This document shows, piece after piece, positions 35,475 to 43,776 of a stretch of DNA of 64,000 nucleotides; the stretch's first letter is position 1; each line of letters starts with the position of its first letter. The notes under the pieces are model-generated. The model made no database searches. It was not told where the DNA came from and saw only the letters and a list, made by a program, of their open reading frames with translations. A program made the position numbers and the translations under genes. The DNA lies in contig NZ_SMAK01000011.1 in assembly GCF_004346195.1 (NCBI RefSeq), positions 1 through 64,000 of the forward strand. Direction: 5' to 3'. Origin of the DNA: Tepidamorphus gemmatus (GTDB lineage Bacteria > Pseudomonadota > Alphaproteobacteria > Rhizobiales > Tepidamorphaceae).

Positions 35475-36650
35475 TCACCGGCCCAGTTCGCGCATTGCCG
35501 CGTCGATGCCTTCGATCGTCAGGGGGTACATCCGGTTCCCGAACAGTTGCCGGATCATGCGGATGGAGGGGGTGAAGTCCCAATGCTTTTCGGGCACGGG
35601 ATTGAGCCAGACAGCGTGTTCGTAGACGTCGAGCAGCCGGCTGAGCCAGGTGGCGCCGGCTTCTTCGTTGAAGTGCTCCACGGAGCCGCCCGGCTGGGTG
35701 ATCTCGTAGGGACTCATCGAGGCATCGCCGACGAAGATCACCTTGTAGTCGGACGGAAACTTGTGGAGCACGTCCCATGTCGGGGTGCGCTCCTGCCAGC
35801 GTCGACGGTTGTCCCGCCACACCGACTCGTACAGACAGTTGTGGAAATAGAAGTGCTCCATCACCTTGAACTCGCTCCTGGCCGCCGAGAACAGCTCCTC
35901 GGAGATCTTGACGTGCCAGTCCATCGAGCCGCCGATGTCGAAGAAGGCGAGGACCTTCACGGCATTGCGCCGTTCGGGTCGGAACTTCAGGTCGAGCCAG
36001 CCCCGGTGCGCGGTCTGGCGGATGGTGCCATCGAGGTCGAGCTCGTCGGCTGAACCGGTGCGGGCGAAGCGGCGCAGACGGCGCAGCGCCACCTTGATGT
36101 TCCGCGTGCCGAGTTCGACGGAATCGTCGAGGTCCCTGAATTCGCGTCGGTCCCAGACCTTCACGGCACGGAAGTTGCGGTTGCCGTCCTGGCCGATGCG
36201 GATTCCCTCCGGGTTGTAACCATAGGCGCCGAACGGCGAGGTTCCGGCCGTCCCGATCCATTTCGAACCGCCCTGGTGGCGCCCCTTCTGCTCGCGCAGC
36301 CGTTCCCTCAGCGTCTCCATCAGCTTGTCCCAGCCGCCGAGCGCCTCGATTTCGGCCTTTTCCTCGTCCGTGAGGTACTTCTCGGCAAGCTTCCGCAGCC
36401 ACTCCTCCGGGATCTCGGCTTCGATCCCGTCCGAGACGCGCTCGATGCCCTTGAAGACATGGCCGAATACCTTGTCGAACTTGTCGAGGTTGCGCTCGTC
36501 CTTCACCAGGCAGGCGCGCGAGAGGTAGTAGAAATCCTCGACCTTCTTATCCGCCAGGTCGAGCTCCAGCGCCTCCATGAGCGTCAGGAACTCGCGCAGG
36601 GTCACCGGCAGTCCGGCCGATTTCAGCTCGTGGAAGAAGGTGACAAACAT
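35475..36650 (-). CDS. VWA domain (CoxE-like) protein
   Basis: This 391-residue soluble protein has an N-terminal helical CoxE-type part (FVTFFHELKSAGLPVTLREFL) and a C-terminal von Willebrand A domain. The MIDAS-type motif reads FFDIGGSMDWH, where the usual D-x-S-x-S is D-I-G-G-S, and a second site is VGDASMSPYEIT. Such proteins act with MoxR AAA+ ATPases in complex assembly or metal-cofactor loading. The likely partner MoxR gene lies at 42686, 6 kb away on the same strand, instead of adjacent. Start is the ATG at 36650. Confidence 0.88.
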   Translation of the reverse strand: MFVTFFHELKSAGLPVTLREFLTLMEALELDLADKKVEDFYYLSRACLVKDERNLDKFDKVFGHVFKGIERVSDGIEAEIPEEWLRKLAEKYLTDEEKAEIEALGGWDKLMETLRERLREQKGRHQGGSKWIGTAGTSPFGAYGYNPEGIRIGQDGNRNFRAVKVWDRREFRDLDDSVELGTRNIKVALRRLRRFARTGSADELDLDGTIRQTAHRGWLDLKFRPERRNAVKVLAFFDIGGSMDWHVKISEELFSAARSEFKVMEHFYFHNCLYESVWRDNRRRWQERTPTWDVLHKFPSDYKVIFVGDASMSPYEITQPGGSVEHFNEEAGATWLSRLLDVYEHAVWLNPVPEKHWDFTPSIRMIRQLFGNRMYPLTIEGIDAAMRELGR

Positions 36651-36785
36651 GCCGCCTCGCCACTGGGATAACCGGTTGAGCTAGCATCACCGTCCTGCCC
36701 GGCACAAGGTGGCAGCCGCCGAATCGAGCGAAGCCGACGCGGCCGACGTGGTGGTCGAGGCCGTTGCATAGTGCGCCGCGGCCGG

Positions 36786-37310
36786 TCAGCTCCGGTCGAA
36801 GACGAGGTCTGCCGAGACGAATTCGGCACCGCCGTGTGCCGGGATGGTCTGGCCGGTGATGCGCAGTCGTGTCGCCGACTGCGGATCGACCACGAGCGTG
36901 GAGACCGCGCGGCCCTCGGACTCGAAATCGTTGTGGCCGATGCGGAAGACGACCCGATTGCCGGATTTGAGACCTGTCAGCGGCGGACTCTTGGAGCCGA
37001 GCGAGTCGCGCCACACGGCCGTATAGCGCCCTCGGCCGGCGTCGTAGGCGATTGTCACCTGAAATGTTCCGGTAAAACCCTCGCCGCCGCAGCGGCCGTC
37101 GAGCTTCAGAAGGTCACCGGGCCCATCCATGGCGCCCTCGACCCGGCAGACGACCTTCTCGCTGGGCGTGCTGCCGGAGGTGCGCACGGCGCCGGAGCCC
37201 CGCCAGGTCCCCTTGAGACTGTCCAGAAGTGCATCGGCGGATGCGGGATTGGCGGGCAGCGCCAGCAGCAAGGTAGCCGACATCGGGAAGATGGACAGAA
37301 GACGGCGCAT
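36786..37310 (-). CDS. periplasmic hypothetical protein with signal peptide
   Basis: This 174-residue protein has a signal peptide (RRLLSIFPMSATLLLALPANPASA-D, cleavage near residue 26). A mature beta-rich domain follows, starting LLDSLKGTWRGSGAV and including GRYTAVWRD and RVVFRIGHNDFES. Two Cys (C54 and C75, approximately) may form a disulfide. The SLKGTWRGSG opening resembles small lipocalin-like or DUF1579-like periplasmic domains. No function can be given. The ATG at 37310 has AAAGGTG upstream. Confidence 0.78.
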   Translation of the reverse strand: MRRLLSIFPMSATLLLALPANPASADALLDSLKGTWRGSGAVRTSGSTPSEKVVCRVEGAMDGPGDLLKLDGRCGGEGFTGTFQVTIAYDAGRGRYTAVWRDSLGSKSPPLTGLKSGNRVVFRIGHNDFESEGRAVSTLVVDPQSATRLRITGQTIPAHGGAEFVSADLVFDRS

Positions 37311-37385
37311 GGACGGCACCTTTCGTCGACAGGAACATTCATAATGCAGCGACGGCACCGTAATGAGGCGTGTCGCCGCGTCCGG

Positions 37386-38432
37386 TCAATCGTCTTTCTT
37401 CAGTCCGGTGCCCGCCAGCGTCGCCATCACGTCGCCGAGGCCCGGCGGCGGGCCAGCGAGCCAGGGCAGGGGACGGCACACGTCCAGCGCAGCGAGGCCG
37501 ATCCGCGCTGTCATCATGCCGTTTATCATGCCCTCGCCGAGGCGGGCGGACAGCCGGGCGGCGAGGCCGTGGCCGACAAGCTGTTGCACCAGCCCGTCGC
37601 CGAGTGCCATGCCACCGGTCACGGCGAGGTGGCCGATCGCGAGCCGCATCAGCCGGATCATCGCCAGCCCCGACGGGCGGCCGCCATACAGCGTCGCGAT
37701 CCGGCGCACGAGCCGCAGCGTCTCGACGATCACGTAGACGATGTCGATCAGTGCGCGCGGACTCATGGCTGTCACCACCGAGACCCGCTGGGCGGCGCCT
37801 GTGACGAGCGCACGAGCCTCGCGGTCGATGCGAACCATCAGTTCGCGCTCGGCGAGCCGCAGGAGATCGCGGCCGTCGATGATCTCGCCGGCATGGTCCT
37901 CCACCTCGGCGCGTGCACGGGCCGTCTCCGGGCGGGTGGCATAGAGCGCGATGACCTGTCGGACGATCGCGCGCGCCGCCTCGCGATCGTCGGCGCTGGC
38001 GGCGGCCTCGGCATCCGCACGCAACCGGGTGACGCGTGCGAGGCGGGCGAGGCCGACGGCCTCGCGCCCGACCAGGCCGGCCAGGCCCAGTGCGACCGCG
38101 GTGGCGAGCACCGCCGCGATCCACCCCAGCACATCGTCGCGCTGGAACAGCGACACGACGAAGTCGGTGACCCAGACACCGACCGCGAAGGTCAGGAACG
38201 TCGCGACAGTTCCGGCGAAAATGCGGCCCCATGGCAGACCGCGCCGCCGCGGGACGAGCGGACCCGGCAGGGTGCCCGGACCGATGTCGGAGCCGGAGAT
38301 GTCGGGTTCCGGGATCACCACTGCGCCAGCCGCCTTGCGGCGGCCGGCGGATGTCACCGCGGGCTCCTCCACCGTCACGCCCGGATCGCTCAGCCGGAAC
38401 GCGACCGGACGTCTGATACGCTCGTTGGTCAT
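37386..38432 (-). CDS. ycjF: YcjF-like inner-membrane protein (TIGR01620/DUF697)
   Basis: This 348-residue protein has two N-terminal transmembrane helices (about 70-90 and 102-122) and a helical middle (RADAEAAASADDREAARAIVRQV). The conserved DUF697-type C-terminal region has MSPRALIDIVYVIVETLRLVRRIATLYGGRPS. The family pairs with the P-loop protein YcjX, encoded immediately upstream with a 4-base overlap. The pair belongs to stress-linked genes in many proteobacteria and its function is unclear. Confidence 0.88.
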   Translation of the reverse strand: MTNERIRRPVAFRLSDPGVTVEEPAVTSAGRRKAAGAVVIPEPDISGSDIGPGTLPGPLVPRRRGLPWGRIFAGTVATFLTFAVGVWVTDFVVSLFQRDDVLGWIAAVLATAVALGLAGLVGREAVGLARLARVTRLRADAEAAASADDREAARAIVRQVIALYATRPETARARAEVEDHAGEIIDGRDLLRLAERELMVRIDREARALVTGAAQRVSVVTAMSPRALIDIVYVIVETLRLVRRIATLYGGRPSGLAMIRLMRLAIGHLAVTGGMALGDGLVQQLVGHGLAARLSARLGEGMINGMMTARIGLAALDVCRPLPWLAGPPPGLGDVMATLAGTGLKKDD

Positions 38433-39919
38433 GCCAGCCGGTCTCCGATCAGGAACTGCAGCGTCCGGTCGAGGCGGATATGCGGCAGCGACAGGGTCGC
38501 TCCCTCGGCGGTGCGCTGAACGCGAGGCGGACGGAACCGTATGAACCGGTAGGTCTCGGCGGCTTCTTCAGACACCGATTCAGGGACTTGAAAGATCGAT
38601 TCAGGGGTTTCGAAAACTGAATCCGGATTCTCAGGCAAGTCGCCGGGAAATATGGCGATTTCCTCGGTTCCATCGAGCAGCTCGCCATTGACGGTCTGTC
38701 CGGCCTCCGGGACGCCGACGATGCAGTCGAGCATCTCCCGACCCTGTCTGACGCGCGCTTCCCGGGTCGCCCGCACCGAGGCGAGGGCCACGACGTCGAC
38801 GGCGGCACCGGCAAACGAGGCGCGATCGGCGGCCGTGCGGACGATGCGGCTGAGGATCGCTTCCAGCCTGTCGTGGCTGCGGTGGTGCAGATGATCGGCC
38901 TTTGTGGCGGCGAACAGGATGCGGTCGACCCGGCGCGTCAGAATGCGCGACAGCCAGGAGGTACGGCCAGGTCGGAAGCAGGCGAGGATCTCGCTGAGCG
39001 CGGATTCGAGGTCGGCCAGGGCGGAGGGACCGGCGTTGAGCGCCTGGAGGGCATCGACGAGGACGATCTGCCTATCGAGCCGGGCAAAGTGATCGCGGAA
39101 GAACGGCTTTACGACGACCGACTTGTAGGCCTCGTAGCGGCGTTCCATCATCGCCTGCAGCGAGCCGCGCGGCGCGCGGGCGTCAGGCGCGATGTCGAGG
39201 GGCGCGAAGGTGAGCGCGGGCGAACCCTCAAGGTCGCCCGGCATCAGGAAGCGGCCAGGTGGCAGTGCCGACAGCGAGAATCGCTCGTCCCGGCAGTCGC
39301 GCAGATATCCGGTGAACAGCTCCGCCGCCCGCCGGGCCGCCGCCTCGTCCTCGGGCGCCGCGGGATCGAGCGTGTTCAGATGCGCGTGCCATGCGCTCGC
39401 AAGCCTGTCGCGGGGCGGGCGGCGGGAAAGCGCGACGGCGCGCGACGACCATTCGGCGTAGCTCTGGGCGAGCAGTGGCAGGTCGAGCAGCCATTCGCCC
39501 GGATAGTCGACGATGTCGAGATGCAGCCGTCCCGGTCCAAGATTGCGGCCCCAGAAGGTGGCGGACTCGTAGTCGATCGTGACCCGCAATTCGCTGACCC
39601 GGCGTGTCGAGTCCGGCCAGTGGCGGTCGGGACCCGTCAGCGCGGCGACATGGTCCTCATATGCGAAGCGGGGGATGTCATCATCGGGTTGCGGGTCGAG
39701 GCGGGCGCGCACCAGCCGCCCCTGCGACATGGCATCGAAGACCGGCAGCCGCCCACCGTGAACGAGGTTGTGCACGAGCGCGGTGATGAACACGGTCTTG
39801 CCTGCCCGCGACAGGCCGGTCACGCCGAGGCGGAGCGTGGGGGTGACCAGGCCGGTCGCGAAATCGAGGATGTTGCCGACGGCCAGACGTGCCTCGTCGG
39901 CGATGGTGATCGATGCCAA
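38429..39919 (-). CDS. ycjX: YcjX-family P-loop GTPase-like protein
   Basis: This 496-residue protein shows the P-loop GLSRAGKTVF at 35-44, then LVHGGRLPVFDAMSQGRL, the family-typical LDIVDYPGEWLLDLPLLAQSY (Walker B-like DYPG), and VDALQALNAGPSALADLE. YcjX proteins are conserved with YcjF in proteobacteria, and a GTPase-like role is inferred from the P-loop. The ATG at 39919 lies 64 bases downstream of sixA. It is translationally coupled to ycjF (ATGA overlap). Confidence 0.92.
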   Translation of the reverse strand: MASITIADEARLAVGNILDFATGLVTPTLRLGVTGLSRAGKTVFITALVHNLVHGGRLPVFDAMSQGRLVRARLDPQPDDDIPRFAYEDHVAALTGPDRHWPDSTRRVSELRVTIDYESATFWGRNLGPGRLHLDIVDYPGEWLLDLPLLAQSYAEWSSRAVALSRRPPRDRLASAWHAHLNTLDPAAPEDEAAARRAAELFTGYLRDCRDERFSLSALPPGRFLMPGDLEGSPALTFAPLDIAPDARAPRGSLQAMMERRYEAYKSVVVKPFFRDHFARLDRQIVLVDALQALNAGPSALADLESALSEILACFRPGRTSWLSRILTRRVDRILFAATKADHLHHRSHDRLEAILSRIVRTAADRASFAGAAVDVVALASVRATREARVRQGREMLDCIVGVPEAGQTVNGELLDGTEEIAIFPGDLPENPDSVFETPESIFQVPESVSEEAAETYRFIRFRPPRVQRTAEGATLSLPHIRLDRTLQFLIGDRLA

Positions 39920-39983
39920 GTCCGCGCCTTCCGGTCGGTGTCGAGGCTTATGTAGGCCCGAGAAGCGGGAAACGGAATAGGCG

Positions 39984-40502
39984 TCAGCTGCCGACGCTGG
40001 CCGGCGTGTGGAATCCGGTCAGGCGTCCGGCACCGGGCCCGACATCGCGCCATCGCGGCTGGTCGAAGTCGATGACGGCAAGGCCGCAGGTCGGGAACTT
40101 CGATTGCATCTCGGCCAGAGCTGTAGCCTCGCCGGCCGCTGCCAGGATCCCGGCGACATCTTCCATCGCCGGATTGTGGCCGACCAACAGCAGCGTCTCG
40201 GCGGTGCCGCCGGCCGTCCGGATCGCCTTGAGGTAGCCCTCGCCGTCGGCCTCGTAGAGCCGCCGGGTGACGGTTATGTCCATGTCGGTCGACAGGTGCG
40301 GCAGGATCAGCGCAAGTGTTTCGACGGCGCGCTGGGCGGCGGAGCAGACGACCCGCTGCGGCAGCAGGCCGCGCTGCGCCATGAACGCACCCATCAGCGG
40401 CGCACTGGACCGGCCACGGCTGTTCAGCGGACGCTCGAAGTCGGTCCGGGACGGATCCTCCCAGGAAGACTTCGCATGGCGCAGCAGCAGGAGGCGGGGC
40501 AT
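39984..40502 (-). CDS. sixA: SixA-type histidine phosphatase
   Basis: This 172-residue phosphohistidine-phosphatase-like protein has the RHG motif LLLLRHAKSSWED with Arg8 and His9 as the phospho-histidine acceptor. A second conserved His sits in LLVGHNPAMEDV. SixA enzymes remove phosphate from Hpt-domain histidines or related substrates. An Hpt protein is encoded at 23651 in this window, but no direct link is shown. It sits at the head of the sixA-ycjX-ycjF group, separated from ycjX by 64 bases. Confidence 0.9.
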   Translation of the reverse strand: MPRLLLLRHAKSSWEDPSRTDFERPLNSRGRSSAPLMGAFMAQRGLLPQRVVCSAAQRAVETLALILPHLSTDMDITVTRRLYEADGEGYLKAIRTAGGTAETLLLVGHNPAMEDVAGILAAAGEATALAEMQSKFPTCGLAVIDFDQPRWRDVGPGAGRLTGFHTPASVGS

Positions 40503-40523
40503 GGCGCGATGTCTGGCTGGTTC

Positions 40524-41291
40524 TCAGCGGAGCTTCGAGAAGTCCGGAGGGCGCTTCTCGAGGAAGGCTGTGAAGGCCTCTCGCGCCTCCGCTGAGCCCA
40601 GCCGCTTGGCGACGATACGAATCTCCTCGGCGATGGTGGCCTCGAGTGCTCCCCGGTCGCCCTTCAGCAGTCGCTTGGTGTCGCGCAGCGCGCCCGGCGG
40701 CTGTGCGGCCAGACGGGATGCGACCGCCAGCGTCTCCGCCTCCAGCGCGTCCGGCTCGACCAGACGGTTGACGAGGCCGAGCTCGACGGCCCGGCTTGCG
40801 CCCACGGGCTCGCCGAGCATCACCAGCTCCGCCGCGCGGGCATGCCCCATAATGCGCGGCAGGAGCAGCGTCGAGCCGGCCTCCGGGACGATGCCGAGAT
40901 TGACGAAGGGCAGGCGCAGCCGCGCGCGAGGCGTGGCGAGCACCATGTCGCAATGAAGCAGCATCGTCGTGCCGATGCCGACCGCATCGCCGTCGACGCC
41001 GGCCACCATCGGCACGCTCGACCTTGCCAGTGCGTACAGGAACGCTTGGACGGGTTGCGACGGGGTGTCCGGTGATCGGCTGAGGAAGTCGTTGATATCG
41101 TTGCCTGCGCAGAACGTTCCCGGCGTGCCCAGGAGCACGATCGCCCGGATGCCGAGATCCGCTTCGGCGTCTGTCAGCGCATCGGCGAGCGCCTGATACA
41201 TGGCGCCGGTCATGGCATTCCTCTTGTCCGGACGGTTCAGCCGCAGCACCATCACGCCGTCATCGCAGCTTCGCACGATCTGTTCGGTCAT
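40524..41291 (-). CDS. enoyl-CoA hydratase/isomerase family protein
   Basis: This 255-residue crotonase-fold protein has the oxyanion-hole motif GTPGTFCAGNDINDFL near residue 60 and VAGVDGDAVGIGTTMLLHCDMVLATPRARLRLPFVNLGIVPEAGST. The catalytic Glu of hydratases (in a position such as VPEAGS) is visible in GIVPEAGSTLLLPR. The substrate chain is unknown. It lies 21 bases before sixA on the same strand. The ATG at 41291 is chosen because homologues begin at TEQIV and GGGGAG lies upstream. Confidence 0.9.
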   Translation of the reverse strand: MTEQIVRSCDDGVMVLRLNRPDKRNAMTGAMYQALADALTDAEADLGIRAIVLLGTPGTFCAGNDINDFLSRSPDTPSQPVQAFLYALARSSVPMVAGVDGDAVGIGTTMLLHCDMVLATPRARLRLPFVNLGIVPEAGSTLLLPRIMGHARAAELVMLGEPVGASRAVELGLVNRLVEPDALEAETLAVASRLAAQPPGALRDTKRLLKGDRGALEATIAEEIRIVAKRLGSAEAREAFTAFLEKRPPDFSKLR

Positions 41292-41376
41292 TACCCGACA
41301 TGTCTCCCCGAAATCGAACCGCCGGGCCATGCGGGGCCCGGCGGCCAGCCTCGTCCGGAACGGGATCGCATCCTGC

Positions 41377-41844
41377 CTACTGGCAGAACTTCTTCTGACC
41401 ACCGTAGGTGGTGTAGTAGCCGGTCTGAGGGTTGAACGACTTGTACTTCGACGAACAGTACTGATACCAGGCCGGAGTCCAGGGCTGATAGCCGCCGCTG
41501 GCGGGAACCGCCGCGCGCTGGTTCATGCAGTTGTAGTAGGCGTAGTTGTAGGCATCCTTGTAGCGCTGCGAATGCGTTGCGGCGCCGGCCACCGCCCCGG
41601 TGCCGCCGCCGATGAGCGCGCCCGTGCCAGCGCTGCGGCTGTTGCCGCCGATGATCGCCCCGGCGACCGCACCGATGCCGGCGCCGATCGCCGCGCCGCC
41701 GATCACCTCTGCACCGCTGGACACGTTCTTGGCATAGTCGCGCGCATAGGCGTCGCAGGCGGCATGCGACTGGGCGGCGGCAGATCCGGCCATTCCGATC
41801 GAAATGACTACCGCTCCCACAATCAACTTCAATCTGGATTGCAT
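41377..41844 (-). CDS. secreted glycine-zipper protein with BA14K-like tail
   Basis: This 155-residue protein has a signal peptide (to about residue 26, ending GSAAAQ). The glycine-zipper segment is EVIGGAAIGAGIGAVAGAIIGG with TGALIGGGTGAVAGAA, and a C-terminal motif WYQYCSSKYKSFNPQTGYYT is typical of BA14K-like proteins (W-x-x-YC-x-S-x-Y-x-SF-x-P-x-TG-x-Y). Four mature Cys suggest disulfides. BA14K proteins are rhizobial/brucella-type surface immunogens with lectin-like activity, and the glycine zipper suggests envelope insertion. Start at the ATG at 41844. Confidence 0.83.
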   Translation of the reverse strand: MQSRLKLIVGAVVISIGMAGSAAAQSHAACDAYARDYAKNVSSGAEVIGGAAIGAGIGAVAGAIIGGNSRSAGTGALIGGGTGAVAGAATHSQRYKDAYNYAYYNCMNQRAAVPASGGYQPWTPAWYQYCSSKYKSFNPQTGYYTTYGGQKKFCQ

Positions 41845-42052
41845 GTGCTGGTTCCCGTGATTGCTTCCCTTGCGGGTAGCGCGCAATTGCCCTCGTGCAA
41901 CGCGGCCCTCCGTCTGCCGACAGCGGCAGGACTCAGAAGAACCCTACAGTATCCTAGCGGAACCGTGGCGGTGTTCCAATCAGTCGCATTGGTTGCAACC
42001 GGCGAGGAAGCGTCGGGCCGCCGGTGGCTGCCGGCGGCCCCGATCGGTGTGA

Positions 42053-42577
42053 TCAGGGAAGCAGGACCGCGTCGATGACGTGGATGACGCCGTTCGCCTG
42101 GCCGAGATCGGCCACGGTCACGGTCGCGGACCCGCCCTTGGCGTCGGTCACGATGACCGCGTCACCATCCAGAGAGACGGTCAGGTTCTCGCCCTGGACG
42201 GTCTCGACCGTGGCGGTACCGCCGCCGGCCTTGGCCTTTTCGACGAGATCGGCGGCCTCGAGCCGGCCCGGCACCACGTGGTAGGTCAGCACGGCGACGA
42301 GCTGGTCCTTGTTGGCCGGCTCCAGCAGCGTGTCGACCGTTCCCTCGGGCAACGCGGCGAAGGCCTCATTGACTGGCGCGAAGACGGTGAACGGCCCTTC
42401 GGCGGCGAGCGTGTCGGCCAGCCCGGCGGCTGTCACGGCGGCGACGAGGGTGGTATGGTCCGGGGAGGCGGCAGCTGCATCGACGATGGTCTTGCCGGAA
42501 CCGGCAAGGGCCGGCGCGGACACGACGGCGGCGAGGATCGCCGCCGCACCGAACAGGGCATTTCTGCAAAGGATCAT
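42053..42577 (-). CDS. secreted fasciclin (FAS1) domain protein
   Basis: This 174-residue protein has a signal peptide ending APALA near residue 26 and one FAS1 domain: TIVDAAAASPDHTTLVAAVTAAGL, PFTVFAPVNEAFAALP, LTYHVVPGRLEAADL, and GVIHVIDAVLLP. FAS1 proteins act in adhesion or exopolysaccharide binding, with the role here unknown. It stands alone with GGGAG upstream of the ATG at 42577, and is 109 bases downstream of moxR on the same strand. Confidence 0.92.
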   Translation of the reverse strand: MILCRNALFGAAAILAAVVSAPALAGSGKTIVDAAAASPDHTTLVAAVTAAGLADTLAAEGPFTVFAPVNEAFAALPEGTVDTLLEPANKDQLVAVLTYHVVPGRLEAADLVEKAKAGGGTATVETVQGENLTVSLDGDAVIVTDAKGGSATVTVADLGQANGVIHVIDAVLLP

Positions 42578-42685
42578 GGCGTGCTCCCGTGTCTGAGTGA
42601 CCTCCGCGGTGGAGGTTGCCCGGACTACGGCGGCGCCACGGCGCGAGGATTGCTCACGACGCTTCAAGTCGCCGTGATCATCCCG

Positions 42686-43531
42686 TCAACGGCTCTCCCG
42701 GCGCGCCATGAAGGCCAGCCGCTCGAACAGGTGGACGTCCTGCTCGTTCTTGAGCAGCGCACCATGCAGCGGCGGGATGAGCTTCTTGGGGTCGCGCTCG
42801 CGCAGTGCGGTCTCGTCGATGTCCTCGGCCACCAGCAGCTTGATCCAGTCGAGAAGCTCGGAGGTCGATGGCTTCTTCTTCAGGCCCGGCACCTCGCGCA
42901 CATCGTAGAAGACTGACAGTGCCTCCTGCAGCAGTCGCCTCTTCAGACCCGGGAAGTGCACATCGACGATCGCGGCCATCGTCTCCCTGTCGGGAAAGCG
43001 GATGTAGTGGAAGAAGCAACGCCGCAGGAAGGCGTCGGGCAACTCCTTCTCGTTGTTGGAGGTTATGACGACAATCGGCCTGTTGGCCGCCCGCACCGTC
43101 TCGCCGGTCTCGTAGACGTGGAACTCCATGCGATCGAGTTCCTGAAGCAGGTCGTTGGGGAACTCGATGTCGGCCTTGTCGATCTCGTCGATGAGCAGGA
43201 CCGGCCGCGTCTCGGAGGTGAACGCCTCCCACAGCTTGCCGCGACGAATGTAGTTGCGGATGTCGTGCACCCGCTCGTCGCCGAGCTGGCTGTCGCGCAG
43301 TCGGCTGACCGCGTCGTACTCGTAGAGACCCTGCTGGGCCTTTGTGGTCGACTTGATGTGCCATTCGATCAGCGGGACGCCGAGACTCCTGGCCATCTCG
43401 TGGGCCAGCACGGTCTTGCCTGTTCCAGGCTCGCCCTTGACCAGCAGTGGCCTCTGGAGGGTTATGGCTGCGTTGACGGCAATCCTGAGGTCTTCCGTGG
43501 CGACGTAGTTCCCGGTCCCTTCGAAACGCAT
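42686..43531 (-). CDS. MoxR-family AAA+ ATPase
   Basis: This 281-residue AAA+ ATPase has Walker A GEPGTGKTVL near residue 33, Walker B VLLIDEIDKADIEFPNDLLQEL near 112, and sensor 1 VITSNNEKELPDAF near 155. The C-terminal lid has LRERDPKKLIPPLHGALLKN. MoxR proteins remodel or activate complexes together with VWA proteins. The best candidate partner is the VWA gene at 35475. It lies divergent from the flagellar hook gene across 245 bases. Confidence 0.94.
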   Translation of the reverse strand: MRFEGTGNYVATEDLRIAVNAAITLQRPLLVKGEPGTGKTVLAHEMARSLGVPLIEWHIKSTTKAQQGLYEYDAVSRLRDSQLGDERVHDIRNYIRRGKLWEAFTSETRPVLLIDEIDKADIEFPNDLLQELDRMEFHVYETGETVRAANRPIVVITSNNEKELPDAFLRRCFFHYIRFPDRETMAAIVDVHFPGLKRRLLQEALSVFYDVREVPGLKKKPSTSELLDWIKLLVAEDIDETALRERDPKKLIPPLHGALLKNEQDVHLFERLAFMARRESR

Positions 43532-43698
43532 CTGATAAGGGCTCCCTGTGTCGGCGAGCCGACAGGTAGCGCAGAAGCGGCCGCATCGCCAGAACCGACC
43601 GGCAGATTTTTCCCGCGCGTGTCAGCTCTTGCCGGCCGGATCGTGTCCCGTGCGGCGGGATTCCATCCGATCCTATTGATTCAACAGGGTTCCGGAAC

Positions 43699-43714
43699 TG
43701 GCATGGAGGTTGCG
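43699..43714 (+). promoter_or_regulatory. sigma-54 (-24/-12) promoter of flgE
   Basis: TGGCATGGAGGTTGCG matches TGGCAYG-N4-TTGCN with GG at 43700-43701, GC at 43712-43713, and the exact 10-base spacing between them. Transcription would start near 43725, about 50 bases before the flgE ATG. Confidence 0.85.
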
Positions 43715-43776
43715 TAGGAGCGAGCGGGAACCAGTCGTCCGGACGCGGTCCGGACATGCGTGGAGATTTTCGAACC

